Source: Brevibacterium sp. 'Marine' (GTDB lineage: Bacteria > Actinomycetota > Actinomycetes > Actinomycetales > Brevibacteriaceae). From it: a stretch of 64,000 nt of DNA. The stretch lies in NCBI RefSeq assembly GCF_012844365.1, contig NZ_CP051626.1, positions 1,240,001 to 1,304,000 on the forward strand, given 5' to 3'. The notes beneath the pieces are model-generated. The model was not told where the DNA came from. It did no database searches and saw only the letters and a list, made by a program, of their open reading frames with translations. Both the position numbers and the translations under genes were made by a program. Position 1 is the stretch's first letter; every line of letters starts with the position of its first letter. Below, in pieces: positions 17,916 to 26,719 of the stretch.

Positions 17916-19130
17916 CTAGACCGTGTGCGTCTCCTTCGCCAGGCGTTCGACCGCCAGGTGGGCCAGGAGCGCCGCCTGATCGCCGAGCACCGAATCGTCG
18001 AAGATGACGAAGGGGGAGTGGTTGTTTCCCTGTCGTTCCGCGGGAACGTCCGTGCGTTCGGCCCCGAACATGAGGTACGTGCCCGGGACTTCGCGGAGGA
18101 CGAACGAGAAGTCCTCGCTCGGCATGATCGGCTGCTCGAGGAGCTGCACCCGGTCCTCGCCGAGGAAGCCGCGGAGTTCGTCCATCGCCCATGCGGTCTC
18201 GTCGGTGTCGTTGACCGTGACCGGATATTGGACGGCGAAGTCGACCTCCGCAGTGCATCCGTGGGCCGCGGCGATGCCGTCGGCCAGCTGCTTCGACCGG
18301 GTACGGACGATGTCGAGTGATTCGTCGGACAGCGTACGCACGGTCGCGCCCATGGTAGCCGAGGCGGGGATGACGTTGATCGCGTCCGAGGCGTGCAGCT
18401 GGGTCACGGACATCGCGATCGGGTCGAAGACGTCGATGCGGCGGCTGACCATGTTCTGCAGCGCCGTGACGAGTTCGGCCAGGGCCGGCACCGGATCGAC
18501 CGCGGTCTGCGGTTGGGAACCGTGACCGCCGCGACCGTGAATGGTCACCCGCAGGGTGTTCGACCCCGCCTGCAGAGTTCCCGGCCGGGTGGCGGCCACG
18601 CCGCGCGGGCCCGGGAACACATGCGCTCCGAACGCGGCGATCGCCCTCGTGCCGGAGGCGTCGAGCACACCTTCGTCGATCATCACCGACGCTCCGTTGC
18701 AGCCTTCCTCTCCGGGCTGGAACATGAAGACGACGTCCCCGGCCAACCGGTCGCGATGCGCGTGGAGCAGTCGCGCGGCTCCGACGAGACCAGCCGTGTG
18801 CAGGTCGTGTCCGCAGGCGTGCATATGTCCGTTCGTCGAGGCGAACGGCTCATCCGTCTCCTCGGTCACCGGGAGAGCGTCCATGTCTCCGCGCAGCAGC
18901 ACCGCTGGAGCGGCGGCCGGCCTGTTCGGGTGCGATCCGCGCAGGACGGCCACCACCGAGGTGGTGCCCACACCCGTGGTCACCTCGAGATCGAGCCCGG
19001 ACAGGGCATCGAGGACCGCCGCCTGCGTGCGGGGCAGGTCGAGACCGACCTCTGGGAACGTGTGCAGGGAACGTCGCAGCTCCTGCAGCGTCGGGAGCAG
19101 AGCCCGGCCATCGGCGAGCAGATCGTGCAT
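17916..19130 (-). CDS. M20D-family amidohydrolase (hippurate hydrolase/aminoacylase-like)
   Basis: A 404-residue metal-dependent amidohydrolase that should cleave N-acyl amino acids or similar amides. The metal site HACGHDLH has Cys106 and His108; FQPGEEG (137-143) supplies the catalytic Glu pair, and the family MPSEDFSFV motif lies near the C-terminus. The dimerisation lid lies between residues 185 and 290. No signal peptide is visible, so it is probably cytoplasmic. The next gene upstream in the same direction is a permease 63 bp away, suggesting uptake and hydrolysis as a unit. A paralogue is at 23135-24325. Substrate is unknown. Confidence 0.88.
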   Translation of the reverse strand: MHDLLADGRALLPTLQELRRSLHTFPEVGLDLPRTQAAVLDALSGLDLEVTTGVGTTSVVAVLRGSHPNRPAAAPAVLLRGDMDALPVTEETDEPFASTNGHMHACGHDLHTAGLVGAARLLHAHRDRLAGDVVFMFQPGEEGCNGASVMIDEGVLDASGTRAIAAFGAHVFPGPRGVAATRPGTLQAGSNTLRVTIHGRGGHGSQPQTAVDPVPALAELVTALQNMVSRRIDVFDPIAMSVTQLHASDAINVIPASATMGATVRTLSDESLDIVRTRSKQLADGIAAAHGCTAEVDFAVQYPVTVNDTDETAWAMDELRGFLGEDRVQLLEQPIMPSEDFSFVLREVPGTYLMFGAERTDVPAERQGNNHSPFVIFDDSVLGDQAALLAHLAVERLAKETHTV

Positions 19131-19193
19131 GGTGGCCTTTCCGGTGGGGAGTCAGCGTCGTCGGGGCGAGAGCCCTGGCAGTCGGCAGAGTGG

Positions 19194-20366
19194 TCAGAGC
19201 AGGCTGACGAGCACGCTGGCGATGACGACGGAGCCGGCCGACACCGAGGTGAAGCCTCCGACGAGCATGGGCGGAAGCATGACATTGAGCAGCGCTTCCT
19301 TCTCATCGTCGTCGCGGGCGATGGACCGGGCGACCTCATTGGTGAGCAGATAGTCGGCCGGGAAGCCGTACATCGCTGTCAGCGCCACCGACATGCCCAG
19401 CGGGGCCTTCCAGCGCAGCAGCTTCGTAGCGACGAAGCCGCCGATGACGATGCCGGCACCGCCGACGACGAGGATGGTGATCGTCGGCAGGAACGCGTTG
19501 ATGACGTCCTGCACGGACGCGGAGACCAGCGGGGCCATGACGATCGCGATGACGCCGGCCATGGCGACGCCGAAGGAGTTCGACCGCTCCATGGCTTTGT
19601 CGGGTGAGAGACCGATCGCGGCCGCGGCGATGCCGAGCAGGAGGGCGAGGATCGAGGACGGGATGTGCGTGGGCACGGCCAGCAGCGTTGCGATCGATCC
19701 GCCGACGAGGATGAGGAAGAGCATGAACAGCTGATTGTCGACGAGGAAGGACGGCAGGGTCACGAGCTTCTTCTTCTGCGCGGCCTCCTCTTCCTCCTCG
19801 TGATGGGCGGCGGCGAGCTCGTGGAGTTCGCCGCTGTCGCGCAGCTTCGTCGCATAGCGGCGGAGCAGGAAGTTCGTCAGCGGCATCGACGGCAGGGATT
19901 GGAGCATGAGCACGAGCGCGGGGAGGACGATGATCGCCGAGGCGGCCCCCTGAGCCGTGAGCCCCTCGGTCGTCAGGCTGGTGGCGACGATGCCGCCGGC
20001 CAGCGGTCCGGAACCGGCGACGAAGGTGTCGAAGCCGAAGATCGGGGCGACGACTGCGAGGATGAGGAGGACGGCGACGAGCATGCCCGAGACGGCGATG
20101 ATCACCGAACGCCACTGCTTGGCCATCACCCGCAGCGGGATGAGCGTGCCCATATGGAACAGCAGCGGAGCGACGAGGATCGTGTAGATCTGGACGAGCA
20201 TCGAATCGTCGACGATCGACTCCGGAACGATGCCGATCTTGGCGAAGACGAAGATGCCGAGCATCGCGACCAGCAGACTGGGGATCCGCGCTTTCGACCA
20301 GATCGAGACCAGCTCGCCGAGAGCGATGAAGGCGAGGACGATTGCGGCAGCGAAGATGGCTTCCAT
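19194..20366 (-). CDS. Predicted multi-spanning permease, family not recognised
   Basis: A 390-residue protein with roughly ten hydrophobic segments and a charged central loop (HEEEEEAAQKKK, about 193-204) that splits it into two halves. The segment GSGPLAGGIVATSLTTEGL resembles re-entrant loops of secondary transporters such as the GltS type, but I cannot place it in a named family. It is 63 bp upstream of, and in the same direction as, the M20D amidohydrolase, so transport of that enzyme's substrate or product is a reasonable guess. It is divergent from the glycerophosphodiesterase gene. Confidence 0.7.
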   Translation of the reverse strand: MEAIFAAAIVLAFIALGELVSIWSKARIPSLLVAMLGIFVFAKIGIVPESIVDDSMLVQIYTILVAPLLFHMGTLIPLRVMAKQWRSVIIAVSGMLVAVLLILAVVAPIFGFDTFVAGSGPLAGGIVATSLTTEGLTAQGAASAIIVLPALVLMLQSLPSMPLTNFLLRRYATKLRDSGELHELAAAHHEEEEEAAQKKKLVTLPSFLVDNQLFMLFLILVGGSIATLLAVPTHIPSSILALLLGIAAAAIGLSPDKAMERSNSFGVAMAGVIAIVMAPLVSASVQDVINAFLPTITILVVGGAGIVIGGFVATKLLRWKAPLGMSVALTAMYGFPADYLLTNEVARSIARDDDEKEALLNVMLPPMLVGGFTSVSAGSVVIASVLVSLL

Positions 20367-20503
20367 GGACGATCCTTACAGTCATTGAGTGAACCAGCTC
20401 ACAAGATACTACGTCGCGGGCCGCGCTCGGAGGTTTCGGCGAGATTTCCTGATAGCCGGGACTTGACCGTTGCAGCGGGGCGACGGCCATCGAGGGCAGG
20501 GCA

Positions 20504-20509
20504 TAGGCT
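20504..20509 (+). promoter_or_regulatory. -10-like hexamer before the glycerophosphodiesterase gene
   Basis: TAGGCT ends 6 nt before the ATG at 20516, consistent with a leaderless transcript. Confidence 0.45.
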
Positions 20510-20515
20510 GAAGGC

Positions 20516-21316
20516 ATGAGTTTTCTGCAGTTCCTCCACGAGCGAGGCATCGTTGAACGTCCCGGCGCGGGGCGCCGGCCGCTGGTGATCGCGCATCGAG
20601 GGTATTCGGCGGTCGTGCCCGAGAACAGTTTGGCCGCGGTCGATGCCGCGCGAGCCCTCGGCGTCGACTTCATCGAGGTCGATACTTCGACGAGCGCCGA
20701 CGGGGTTCCCGTGATCCTGCACGATGCGGATCTGGACCGGACCACCAACCGCAAGGGCCCCGTGGCCGGCCTGACCGCCGAGGAGCTGTCGTTCGTCGAC
20801 GCGGGATCATGGATGGGCCCCGGATTCCACGGAGTGCGGATCCCCACCTTGGCCGCCGTGATGCGCGACATCCAGCACCGAGGCGGCGAACTCCTGCTCG
20901 AACTCAAGGGGGAGTGGTCCTCCGGTGCGGTGGCGCGGATCGCCGAACTCGTCGTCGAGACCGGCATCGCCGACCGCATGATCGTCCAATCGTTCAATAT
21001 CGAAACGCTTGAGACCTGTCGGGATATGCTGCCGATGGTGGCTCGCTTCCTGCTGCGCATGGTTCCCAAGCCCGAGGACATCGAGATCGCTCGGGAACTC
21101 GGAGCGGTGGCGATCAATCCTTCGTACAAGGGATTCACGATGCGCAGATCGGTGGTCACCGAGATCATGGACAACGACCTCGGCGTCTTCGTCTGGACCG
21201 CTGACGAGATGAACGAGTGGCGGGAGCTCCTCACCGCCGAGGTCGACGGGATCATCACCAATCATCCCGGTCGTCTGCAGGGCTTCCTGGCGGGGCGCTT
21301 CGACCCGGTGCAGTAG
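20516..21316 (+). CDS. Glycerophosphodiester phosphodiesterase family protein
   Basis: A cytoplasmic GDPD-type TIM barrel of 266 residues, expected to release glycerol-3-phosphate from glycerophosphodiesters. Active-site features are IAHRGY (His27, Arg28), PENS (Glu36), FIEVD (Glu54, Asp56) and the catalytic His69 in ILHDADLDRTTN. LELKGEW supplies the later Glu/Lys pair. No signal sequence is present, so the substrate is probably lipid breakdown product inside the cell. It stands alone upstream of two tRNA genes. Confidence 0.9.
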   Translation: MSFLQFLHERGIVERPGAGRRPLVIAHRGYSAVVPENSLAAVDAARALGVDFIEVDTSTSADGVPVILHDADLDRTTNRKGPVAGLTAEELSFVDAGSWMGPGFHGVRIPTLAAVMRDIQHRGGELLLELKGEWSSGAVARIAELVVETGIADRMIVQSFNIETLETCRDMLPMVARFLLRMVPKPEDIEIARELGAVAINPSYKGFTMRRSVVTEIMDNDLGVFVWTADEMNEWRELLTAEVDGIITNHPGRLQGFLAGRFDPVQ

Positions 21317-21450
21317 GGGTCTCCTCCGGCGGTGAGGGTGACTCTGCGCCGTCTGCGGAATGAACCGAGACGGCACCGATCGCGTGTGAGTGACGTCACT
21401 TCGCCCCGATTTGCCCTGGCAGCGCGAACCCGTGTAAATTCGTACCTGTT

Positions 21451-21523
21451 GCCCCGATAGCTCAGTCGGCAGAGCATCTCCATGGTAAGGAGAAGGTCAA
21501 GGGTTCGATTCCCTTTCGGGGCT
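21451..21523 (+). tRNA. tRNA-Thr (anticodon GGT)
   Basis: A 73-nt cloverleaf. Acceptor GCCCCGA pairs with TCGGGGC; the anticodon loop ATGGTAA is in a TCTCC/GGAGA stem; the T-loop is TTCGATT. CCA is not encoded. Confidence 0.97.
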
Positions 21524-21550
21524 CTCGTGCCGCCTCGAATGCGGCGCTGG

Positions 21551-21624
21551 GGCGGGGTAGCTCAGCTGGTTAGAGCGCACGACTCATAATCGTGAGGTCG
21601 GGGGATCGAGTCCCCCTCCCGCTA
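21551..21624 (+). tRNA. tRNA-Met (anticodon CAT, elongator type)
   Basis: A 74-nt cloverleaf 27 nt after tRNA-Thr, probably co-transcribed. The anticodon loop is CTCATAA. The acceptor has G-T pairs at both ends. Overall sequence resembles actinobacterial elongator tRNA-Met; a lysidine-modified tRNA-Ile(CAT) is less likely. The T-loop ATCGAGT begins with A instead of T. Confidence 0.92.
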
Positions 21625-21630
21625 CCGTTC

Positions 21631-21668
21631 AACTCCCTCATCGCGACGACGAGTCCGGTGGGGGAGTT
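21631..21668 (+). terminator. Likely terminator of the tRNA-Thr/tRNA-Met unit
   Basis: AACTCCC and GGGAGTT pair around a structured 24-nt loop, followed by TCTGTATT. It begins 7 nt after tRNA-Met. Confidence 0.55.
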
Positions 21669-21733
21669 TCTGTATTCGGGAATTCCCAGCTCCGATATTG
21701 CGCGATTCGCTCCGCCCGTGCCAGTCTTGCCGT

Positions 21734-23080
21734 GTGAAGCACGCCACCGGCCATGATGACAGCGAGTCAAGCAGGGCGTCTGCCTACCTTCCCACCACGC
21801 CTGAAGGCGTCGGCCGACTCATCCTCCGCGGTGCCAGACTCATCGATGGGACCGGGGGCGAGGTCGTCCTCGATTCCGAGATCGAGGTGGACGGAGCCCG
21901 CATCGTCTATGCGGGCCCGGCCCGCCGACGTGCCGAACCCACGGACGGTGTTCCGGACGCCACCGTCGTCGATCTGACGGGCAAGACCATTCTGCCGGGG
22001 TTCATCGATGCGCACGTCCACTTGGGGCTGGCCGTCGAAGACCAACCCGCCGAGGCGGCGCGATTCGAGTCCGAGCGCGTGTTCCGGATGGGGGTGCGAG
22101 CGAATCAGACCCTGATGGCCGGTGTGACGACGGTCCGCGACCTCGGCGGAATCGACCGTGGAGTCAGAGATGCCGTCGAAGCCGATCTCATCCGCGGACC
22201 GCGGATGCACATCGCCGTCGTCCCCCTCTCTCCGACCGGCGGTCATACCGATTTCACTCTGCCCAACGGACGTCCGGTCCCGATGGGTCTGCCGATGGAC
22301 CCGATCATCGACACCGACGACGACGTCAAGCGCATGGTGAGGCTCCTCATCCGCGGCGGTGCCGACGTCATCAAGGTCTGCACGACCGGCGGAGTGTCGA
22401 GTCCCACCGACACCCCGGACGACATCGGCGTCCCCGAGGAGCATGTGCGTCTCATCGTCGCCGAGACTGCGAAGCGCTCGCGCCAGCCGGTCGCCGCCCA
22501 CGCACAAGGCACCGAGGGGATCAAAGCTGCCGTTCGCGGTGGTGCCGCATCGGTCGAACACGGTTATGGGATCGACGATGAGGGCATCGATCTCATGCTC
22601 GAACACGGGACGTTCCTCGTTCCCACGCTCTCCAGCGCGCTGCGTGTGCCCGATCCCAGGGATGTTCCCGCCTATCTCTATGAGAAGAAGGTGAAGTGGT
22701 CGGCGATCGCACGCGAACGTGTGGCGGCAGCGCTCGACGCCGGTGTGCGGACGGCTCTCGGCACGGACGCAGGAGTGTGCCCGCACGGTCAGAATCTCCG
22801 GGAACCGGTCCATGCAGTCGAACTCGGTCTGAGCCCGATGGAGGCCATCGTGGCCGGCACCCGCAATGCCGCCGAACTCCTCCGCCTCGATGCAGACATC
22901 GGCACACTCCGATCGGGCAGACTCGCCGACATCATCGTCGTCGACTTCGATCCCATCGCCGATATCACGCCGCTGGCAGACCCGGACAACGTCAAAGCGG
23001 TCCTCCAGGGCGGTGCCCTCGTCAAGGACCGTGAGGCGTGGTTCCCCGACCCGCCGGCGAGGGCTCAGATCTCATACTGA
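21734..23080 (+). CDS. Metal-dependent amidohydrolase (imidazolonepropionase/Xaa-Pro dipeptidase-like)
   Basis: An amidohydrolase-superfamily TIM barrel of about 448 residues. The binuclear metal site is marked by DAHVHL (His94, His96), VIKVCTTGG with the candidate carboxylated Lys, VAAHAQG, VEHGYGID and ALGTDAG. The N- and C-terminal beta segments form the composite domain (LRGARLIDGTGGEVV; GRLADIIVVDFDP). Relatives hydrolyse imidazolone propionate or dipeptides containing Pro; the true substrate is unknown. The start is uncertain: GTG 21734 is favoured, TTG 21698 is an alternative, and no ribosome site is clear. An M20D gene follows 54 nt downstream, hinting at one degradative pathway. Confidence 0.82.
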   Translation: MKHATGHDDSESSRASAYLPTTPEGVGRLILRGARLIDGTGGEVVLDSEIEVDGARIVYAGPARRRAEPTDGVPDATVVDLTGKTILPGFIDAHVHLGLAVEDQPAEAARFESERVFRMGVRANQTLMAGVTTVRDLGGIDRGVRDAVEADLIRGPRMHIAVVPLSPTGGHTDFTLPNGRPVPMGLPMDPIIDTDDDVKRMVRLLIRGGADVIKVCTTGGVSSPTDTPDDIGVPEEHVRLIVAETAKRSRQPVAAHAQGTEGIKAAVRGGAASVEHGYGIDDEGIDLMLEHGTFLVPTLSSALRVPDPRDVPAYLYEKKVKWSAIARERVAAALDAGVRTALGTDAGVCPHGQNLREPVHAVELGLSPMEAIVAGTRNAAELLRLDADIGTLRSGRLADIIVVDFDPIADITPLADPDNVKAVLQGGALVKDREAWFPDPPARAQISY

Positions 23081-23134
23081 CCCGTGCCGACTCTCCACCC
23101 CTTTCCCGCCCCGACCTCAGAAGGACAGCCCATC

Positions 23135-24325
23135 GTGACACTCGATTTTTCCAGCGAAGCCCGAGTCCTCGCCGACGACCTGCGCGAGGTGCGTCGCGAC
23201 CTCCATCGGAACCCCGAAGTCGGCCTCGACCTGCCGGAGACCCAACAGCGAATCCTCGACGCGTTGGACGGCCTGCCGCTCGAGATCACCCTCGGTCGAG
23301 AGCTGAGCTCGATCGTCGCAGTTCTCCGTGGAGAGCTGCCTGGGCCCACGGTGCTGCTGCGGGGAGACATGGATGCCCTGCCCGTCGTCGAGGCGACCGG
23401 TTTGGAATTCGCCTCGACCAACGGGAACATGCACGCCTGTGGACATGATCTCCATGTGGCCGGTCTCGTCGGGGCAGCCCGTCTTCTCTGTGCCCACCGT
23501 GCGAACCTCCGCGGCACCGTGGCCTTCATGTTCCAGCCGGGCGAAGAGGGCCTGGGCGGGGCGAAGATCATGCTCGAAGAAGGGATGTACGACGCCATCG
23601 GACACAAGCCCGATGCGGCTTACGCGATCCACGTGGCTCCGGGGGTGCCGGGAACGTTCGTGACCAAACCGGGCACGATCATGGCCGGGGCGAATACGCT
23701 GCACGTGACGATGCACGGCAGCGGCGGTCACAGCTCTCGGCCGGAAGACGCCGTCGACCCGGTCCGTCCGGTTCTGGAACTCGGACAGGCGATTCACTCG
23801 ATGGTCACCGGTTCATTCAGCGTCTTCGATCCCATCGTCGCCCAGGTCACGCAGCTGGAAGCAGGCGAGGCCGTCAACGTCATCCCAGCCTCGGCGAAGC
23901 TCGGAGCCTCCGTGCGCACACTCTCCCACGAGACGACGCGAAGGTTCCCCGAACGCGCCACACGGCTCGCGGAATCGATCGCTGCCGCTCACGGGTGTAC
24001 GGCCGAGGTGGTGTGGACGGAGCAGTACCCCGTCACGGTCAACGACAGCGGCGAAGCCGACTTCGCCATGCGAGCTCTGACCGATCGTTTCGGCGCCGAC
24101 CGAGTGGTGCAGGTGCCGGACCCGCTCATGGGGTCCGAGGACTTCTCCTTCGTGCTCGAACAGGTGCCCGGCACCTTCGTGTTCTTCTTCGTCACGCCTG
24201 AAGGCATCGATCCGGAGACGGCTGCGACGAATCATTCGCCGGAAGTCCAGTTCGATGATGCCCATCTCCCGGACCAGGCCGCAGCGCTGGCAACCCTGGC
24301 GTGGGAACGGACACTGCGCAGCTGA
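23135..24325 (+). CDS. M20D-family amidohydrolase, paralogue of the 17.9-kb gene
   Basis: The 396-residue enzyme closely resembles the M20D protein at 17916-19130: shared ASTNGxMHACGHDLH (Cys102, His104 here), MFQPGEEG, VNVIPASA, AAHGCTAEV and the SEDFSFVL motif near the C-terminus. Differences include LGGAKIM instead of CNGASVM and a loop rich in Phe near the end (VFFFVTP). The GTG at 23135 follows an AAGGA site and is preferred over the longer frame beginning at 23084. It lies directly behind the TIM-barrel amidohydrolase gene, probably in the same transcript. Duplication and divergence for a different acyl-amide is likely. Confidence 0.88.
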   Translation: MTLDFSSEARVLADDLREVRRDLHRNPEVGLDLPETQQRILDALDGLPLEITLGRELSSIVAVLRGELPGPTVLLRGDMDALPVVEATGLEFASTNGNMHACGHDLHVAGLVGAARLLCAHRANLRGTVAFMFQPGEEGLGGAKIMLEEGMYDAIGHKPDAAYAIHVAPGVPGTFVTKPGTIMAGANTLHVTMHGSGGHSSRPEDAVDPVRPVLELGQAIHSMVTGSFSVFDPIVAQVTQLEAGEAVNVIPASAKLGASVRTLSHETTRRFPERATRLAESIAAAHGCTAEVVWTEQYPVTVNDSGEADFAMRALTDRFGADRVVQVPDPLMGSEDFSFVLEQVPGTFVFFFVTPEGIDPETAATNHSPEVQFDDAHLPDQAAALATLAWERTLRS

Positions 24326-24410
24326 GCGGAGTGCGAGCCGGGGGTATGGTCTTCGCACGCTTCGGGGTCTAGTCTCGAAGAGACTGTTCGACCGACGTGG
24401 GAGATCGACG

Positions 24411-25370
24411 ATGATCAGCACAGAACTGTCCGACTGGCTGCTCGACTCGGACCCGGCCCTGCGCTGGCAGGTCGAACGCGACCTGCTCGGTGCCGATGAC
24501 GCGATCTGGCAGTCGACCCGCGCACGAGTGGAACGCGAAGGCTTCGGCGCCGAGCTGCTGTCCCAGCAGGATCCGGACGGGCAATGGGCCGGCGGGGCCT
24601 TCTTCCCCTCCGACTTCGCCTTCGATGATGAGGGATCACAGCCATGGACGGCGACCACGTGGGCACTGAAGGATCTGCGCGAGTGGGGGATGGCCGCCTC
24701 GGCGCTGGAGGGCACGGCCGAGAAGCTCGAATCCGTACGCTGGGAATACGAGAACCTGCCGTATTGGGACGGCGAAGTCGACGTCTGCATCAACTCGTGG
24801 ACCCTGTCGAACGGCCTGTGGTTGGGTGCCGATGTCGACGGCCTCGTCGATTGGTTCATCGACCACCAGCTCGAAGACGGAGGGTGGAACTGCGAATGGG
24901 TCGAGGGGTCGACGGTCGCGTCCTACCACTCCACACTCAATGCGCTGGTGGCACTCCTCGATTACCAGAGGACCACGGGTGACACAGGACGAGTTGCCGA
25001 GGCGCGGGCCAGGGGAGAGGAATACCTGCTGTCGAGGGACCTGTTCCGCAGGCGCAGCACGGGTGAACCCTTCGACGGTCGTGCCCTCGCGCTGTTCCAT
25101 CCGAGACGGTGGTTCTACGGGATTCTGCCCGCACTCGACTACTTCCGGGAAGCGACGAGCATCGACGGCGCCGAGGCGGACCCGCGCATGACCGAAGCCG
25201 TGGAGTCGATCCGCTCCCGCAGGAGTGACGACGGCCGTTGGGACCAGGAACACCGCCTGGCAGGCGAGGTCTGGTTCCACGTCGACGCCCCGGTCGGCGA
25301 ACCCTCGAGATGGGTGACTCTGCAGGCCCAACGGGTCCTCGACTGGTGGGATGGAACACAGCCGGTCTGA
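24411..25370 (+). CDS. Squalene-cyclase-like alpha/alpha-toroid protein, function unknown
   Basis: The 319-residue product has repeated helix pairs with QW-like turns (QDPDGQWAGG near 48, QLEDGGWNCEW near 152, SDDGRWDQE near 281) and resembles prenyltransferase/squalene-oxidocyclase repeats. It lacks the DXDD acid of true squalene-hopene cyclases and a membrane anchor, so it is not expected to be a hopanoid cyclase. The pattern is common in uncharacterised actinobacterial proteins of this length. A GGGAGA ribosome site precedes the ATG. A TAGTCT hexamer at 24370 may be its -10. The Tat cluster starts 92 bp downstream. Confidence 0.65.
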   Translation: MISTELSDWLLDSDPALRWQVERDLLGADDAIWQSTRARVEREGFGAELLSQQDPDGQWAGGAFFPSDFAFDDEGSQPWTATTWALKDLREWGMAASALEGTAEKLESVRWEYENLPYWDGEVDVCINSWTLSNGLWLGADVDGLVDWFIDHQLEDGGWNCEWVEGSTVASYHSTLNALVALLDYQRTTGDTGRVAEARARGEEYLLSRDLFRRRSTGEPFDGRALALFHPRRWFYGILPALDYFREATSIDGAEADPRMTEAVESIRSRRSDDGRWDQEHRLAGEVWFHVDAPVGEPSRWVTLQAQRVLDWWDGTQPV

Positions 25371-25462
25371 GCTTCCACAGTCGCCGCCCAGGAACGCCAC
25401 AGTCCCGCGCCAGAGCCGATGTCCACGATGGTGTCATCACATCATCGAAGGAAGGACAGCTC

Positions 25463-26410
25463 ATGGCTCGCGTACCCGAACCGGACCAGACCCCCAACGG
25501 ACCCGCCTACGAAGGACGGCTCCTCGACCGACCTGAGGAGGAGGTCGTCGACCAGGGCGCCTCGTTCGACATCCGCACTCTCTTCAGCCGACGTGGAGTC
25601 CTCGGGCTCGTCGGCGCCGGGGTCGGCACAATGGCCTTGGCCGCCTGCACCTCCGAGGCCTCCGGCTCGACGAGCTCGGCCTCGAGCGGCAGCGGATCGG
25701 TCACCGAGATCCCCGACGAGACGGCCGGCCCGTACCCGGCGGACGGAACGAACGGTCCGGACATCCTCGAAGACTCGGGAATCGTGCGCTCGGACATCCG
25801 TTCGAACATCGACGGGTCCGACACCGTCGACGGGGTGCCTCTGACCTTCTCCCTCACAGTCACCGATATGGCCGGTGACAATGCCCCGTTCGAGGGTGCC
25901 GCCGTCTACGCGTGGCACTGTGATGCTCAGGGTCGCTACTCGATGTATTCCGAGGGTGTCGAGGACGCCACCTGGCTGCGCGGCGTCCAGGTCGCCGATG
26001 AGAACGGCGAGGTCACCTTCACCTCGATCTTCCCTGCCTGCTATTCCGGCAGGTGGCCGCACATCCACTTCGAGGTCTACCCGGACGTCGACTCCATCAC
26101 CGATGCCGAGAATGCCATCGCCACTTCGCAGATGGCCCTGCCCGAAGACGCCTGCAATGCCGTCTACGAACTCGACGCCTATGACGGATCGGTGAAGAAC
26201 CTCTCGGCTGTCAGCCTCGACGACGACAACGTCTTCGGCGACGACGGAGGCGAGCACCAGATCGCCACGATCAGCGGTGACACCGACTCCGGCTACACCG
26301 CCACACTCGACGTCCCCGTCGACACCGACACCGAACCGACCGGCGGCGGTGCCCCGGGAGGCGGAGGCCAGGGAGGAACCCCTCCCGAAGGCGCCCCCGA
26401 AAATCCCTGA
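25463..26410 (+). CDS. Tat-exported lipoprotein with intradiol ring-cleavage dioxygenase fold
   Basis: The 315-residue protein has a twin-arginine signal (FSRRGVLGLVG, Arg43-Arg44) ending in a lipobox LAAC (Cys62), preceded by an unusually long 40-residue n-region. The mature part carries the intradiol dioxygenase core: AWHCDAQGRYS (candidate Fe ligand Tyr159), FPACYSGRWPHIHFEV (Tyr194, His200, His202). Such enzymes use non-heme Fe(III) to open catechol-type rings. A Gly/Pro-rich tail follows. Folding with iron in the cytoplasm before export explains the Tat route. It is the first gene of a tight cluster with tatA, tatC and tatB, 24 nt upstream of tatA. The substrate is unknown. Confidence 0.87.
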   Translation: MARVPEPDQTPNGPAYEGRLLDRPEEEVVDQGASFDIRTLFSRRGVLGLVGAGVGTMALAACTSEASGSTSSASSGSGSVTEIPDETAGPYPADGTNGPDILEDSGIVRSDIRSNIDGSDTVDGVPLTFSLTVTDMAGDNAPFEGAAVYAWHCDAQGRYSMYSEGVEDATWLRGVQVADENGEVTFTSIFPACYSGRWPHIHFEVYPDVDSITDAENAIATSQMALPEDACNAVYELDAYDGSVKNLSAVSLDDDNVFGDDGGEHQIATISGDTDSGYTATLDVPVDTDTEPTGGGAPGGGGQGGTPPEGAPENP

Positions 26411-26434
26411 CAACTCAGAGAAAGGCTCATCATC

Positions 26435-26719
26435 ATGCTGCACAATCTCACGGGCTGGCACGCCCTCGTCATCCTGGCCATCATCATCCTCGTCTTCGGC
26501 GCGGCCAAGCTGCCCGCGCTCGCCAAGAGCCTCGGACAGTCCGTGCGCATCCTCAAGGACGAATCGGCCAACACCCGGTCGGGTGAGGCGGCGGCTGCGC
26601 CGCGATACGAAGCGGTGACCGACCCGATCGTCACCGATCCCACCCCTGCGCCCGCCTCGGCGAGGGACGACTCCACCGCCGAGGCCGGCCCAGCCGATCA
26701 GACGCGGCCGCGATCATGA
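26435..26719 (+). CDS. tatA: Twin-arginine translocase subunit TatA
   Basis: A 94-residue TatA/E family protein: short N-terminus, hydrophobic helix (about 7-22), the FGAAKLP hinge and an amphipathic helix (ALAKSLGQSVRILKDE), then an acidic Ala/Pro-rich tail. TatA oligomerises to permit passage of folded proteins. An AGAAAGG site precedes the ATG. The stop overlaps the tatC start by 4 nt. Confidence 0.88.
   Translation: MLHNLTGWHALVILAIIILVFGAAKLPALAKSLGQSVRILKDESANTRSGEAAAAPRYEAVTDPIVTDPTPAPASARDDSTAEAGPADQTRPRS

Noticed and set aside
24411..25370. Squalene-hopene cyclase
   Set aside because: Too short, no DXDD catalytic acid and no membrane-binding region.
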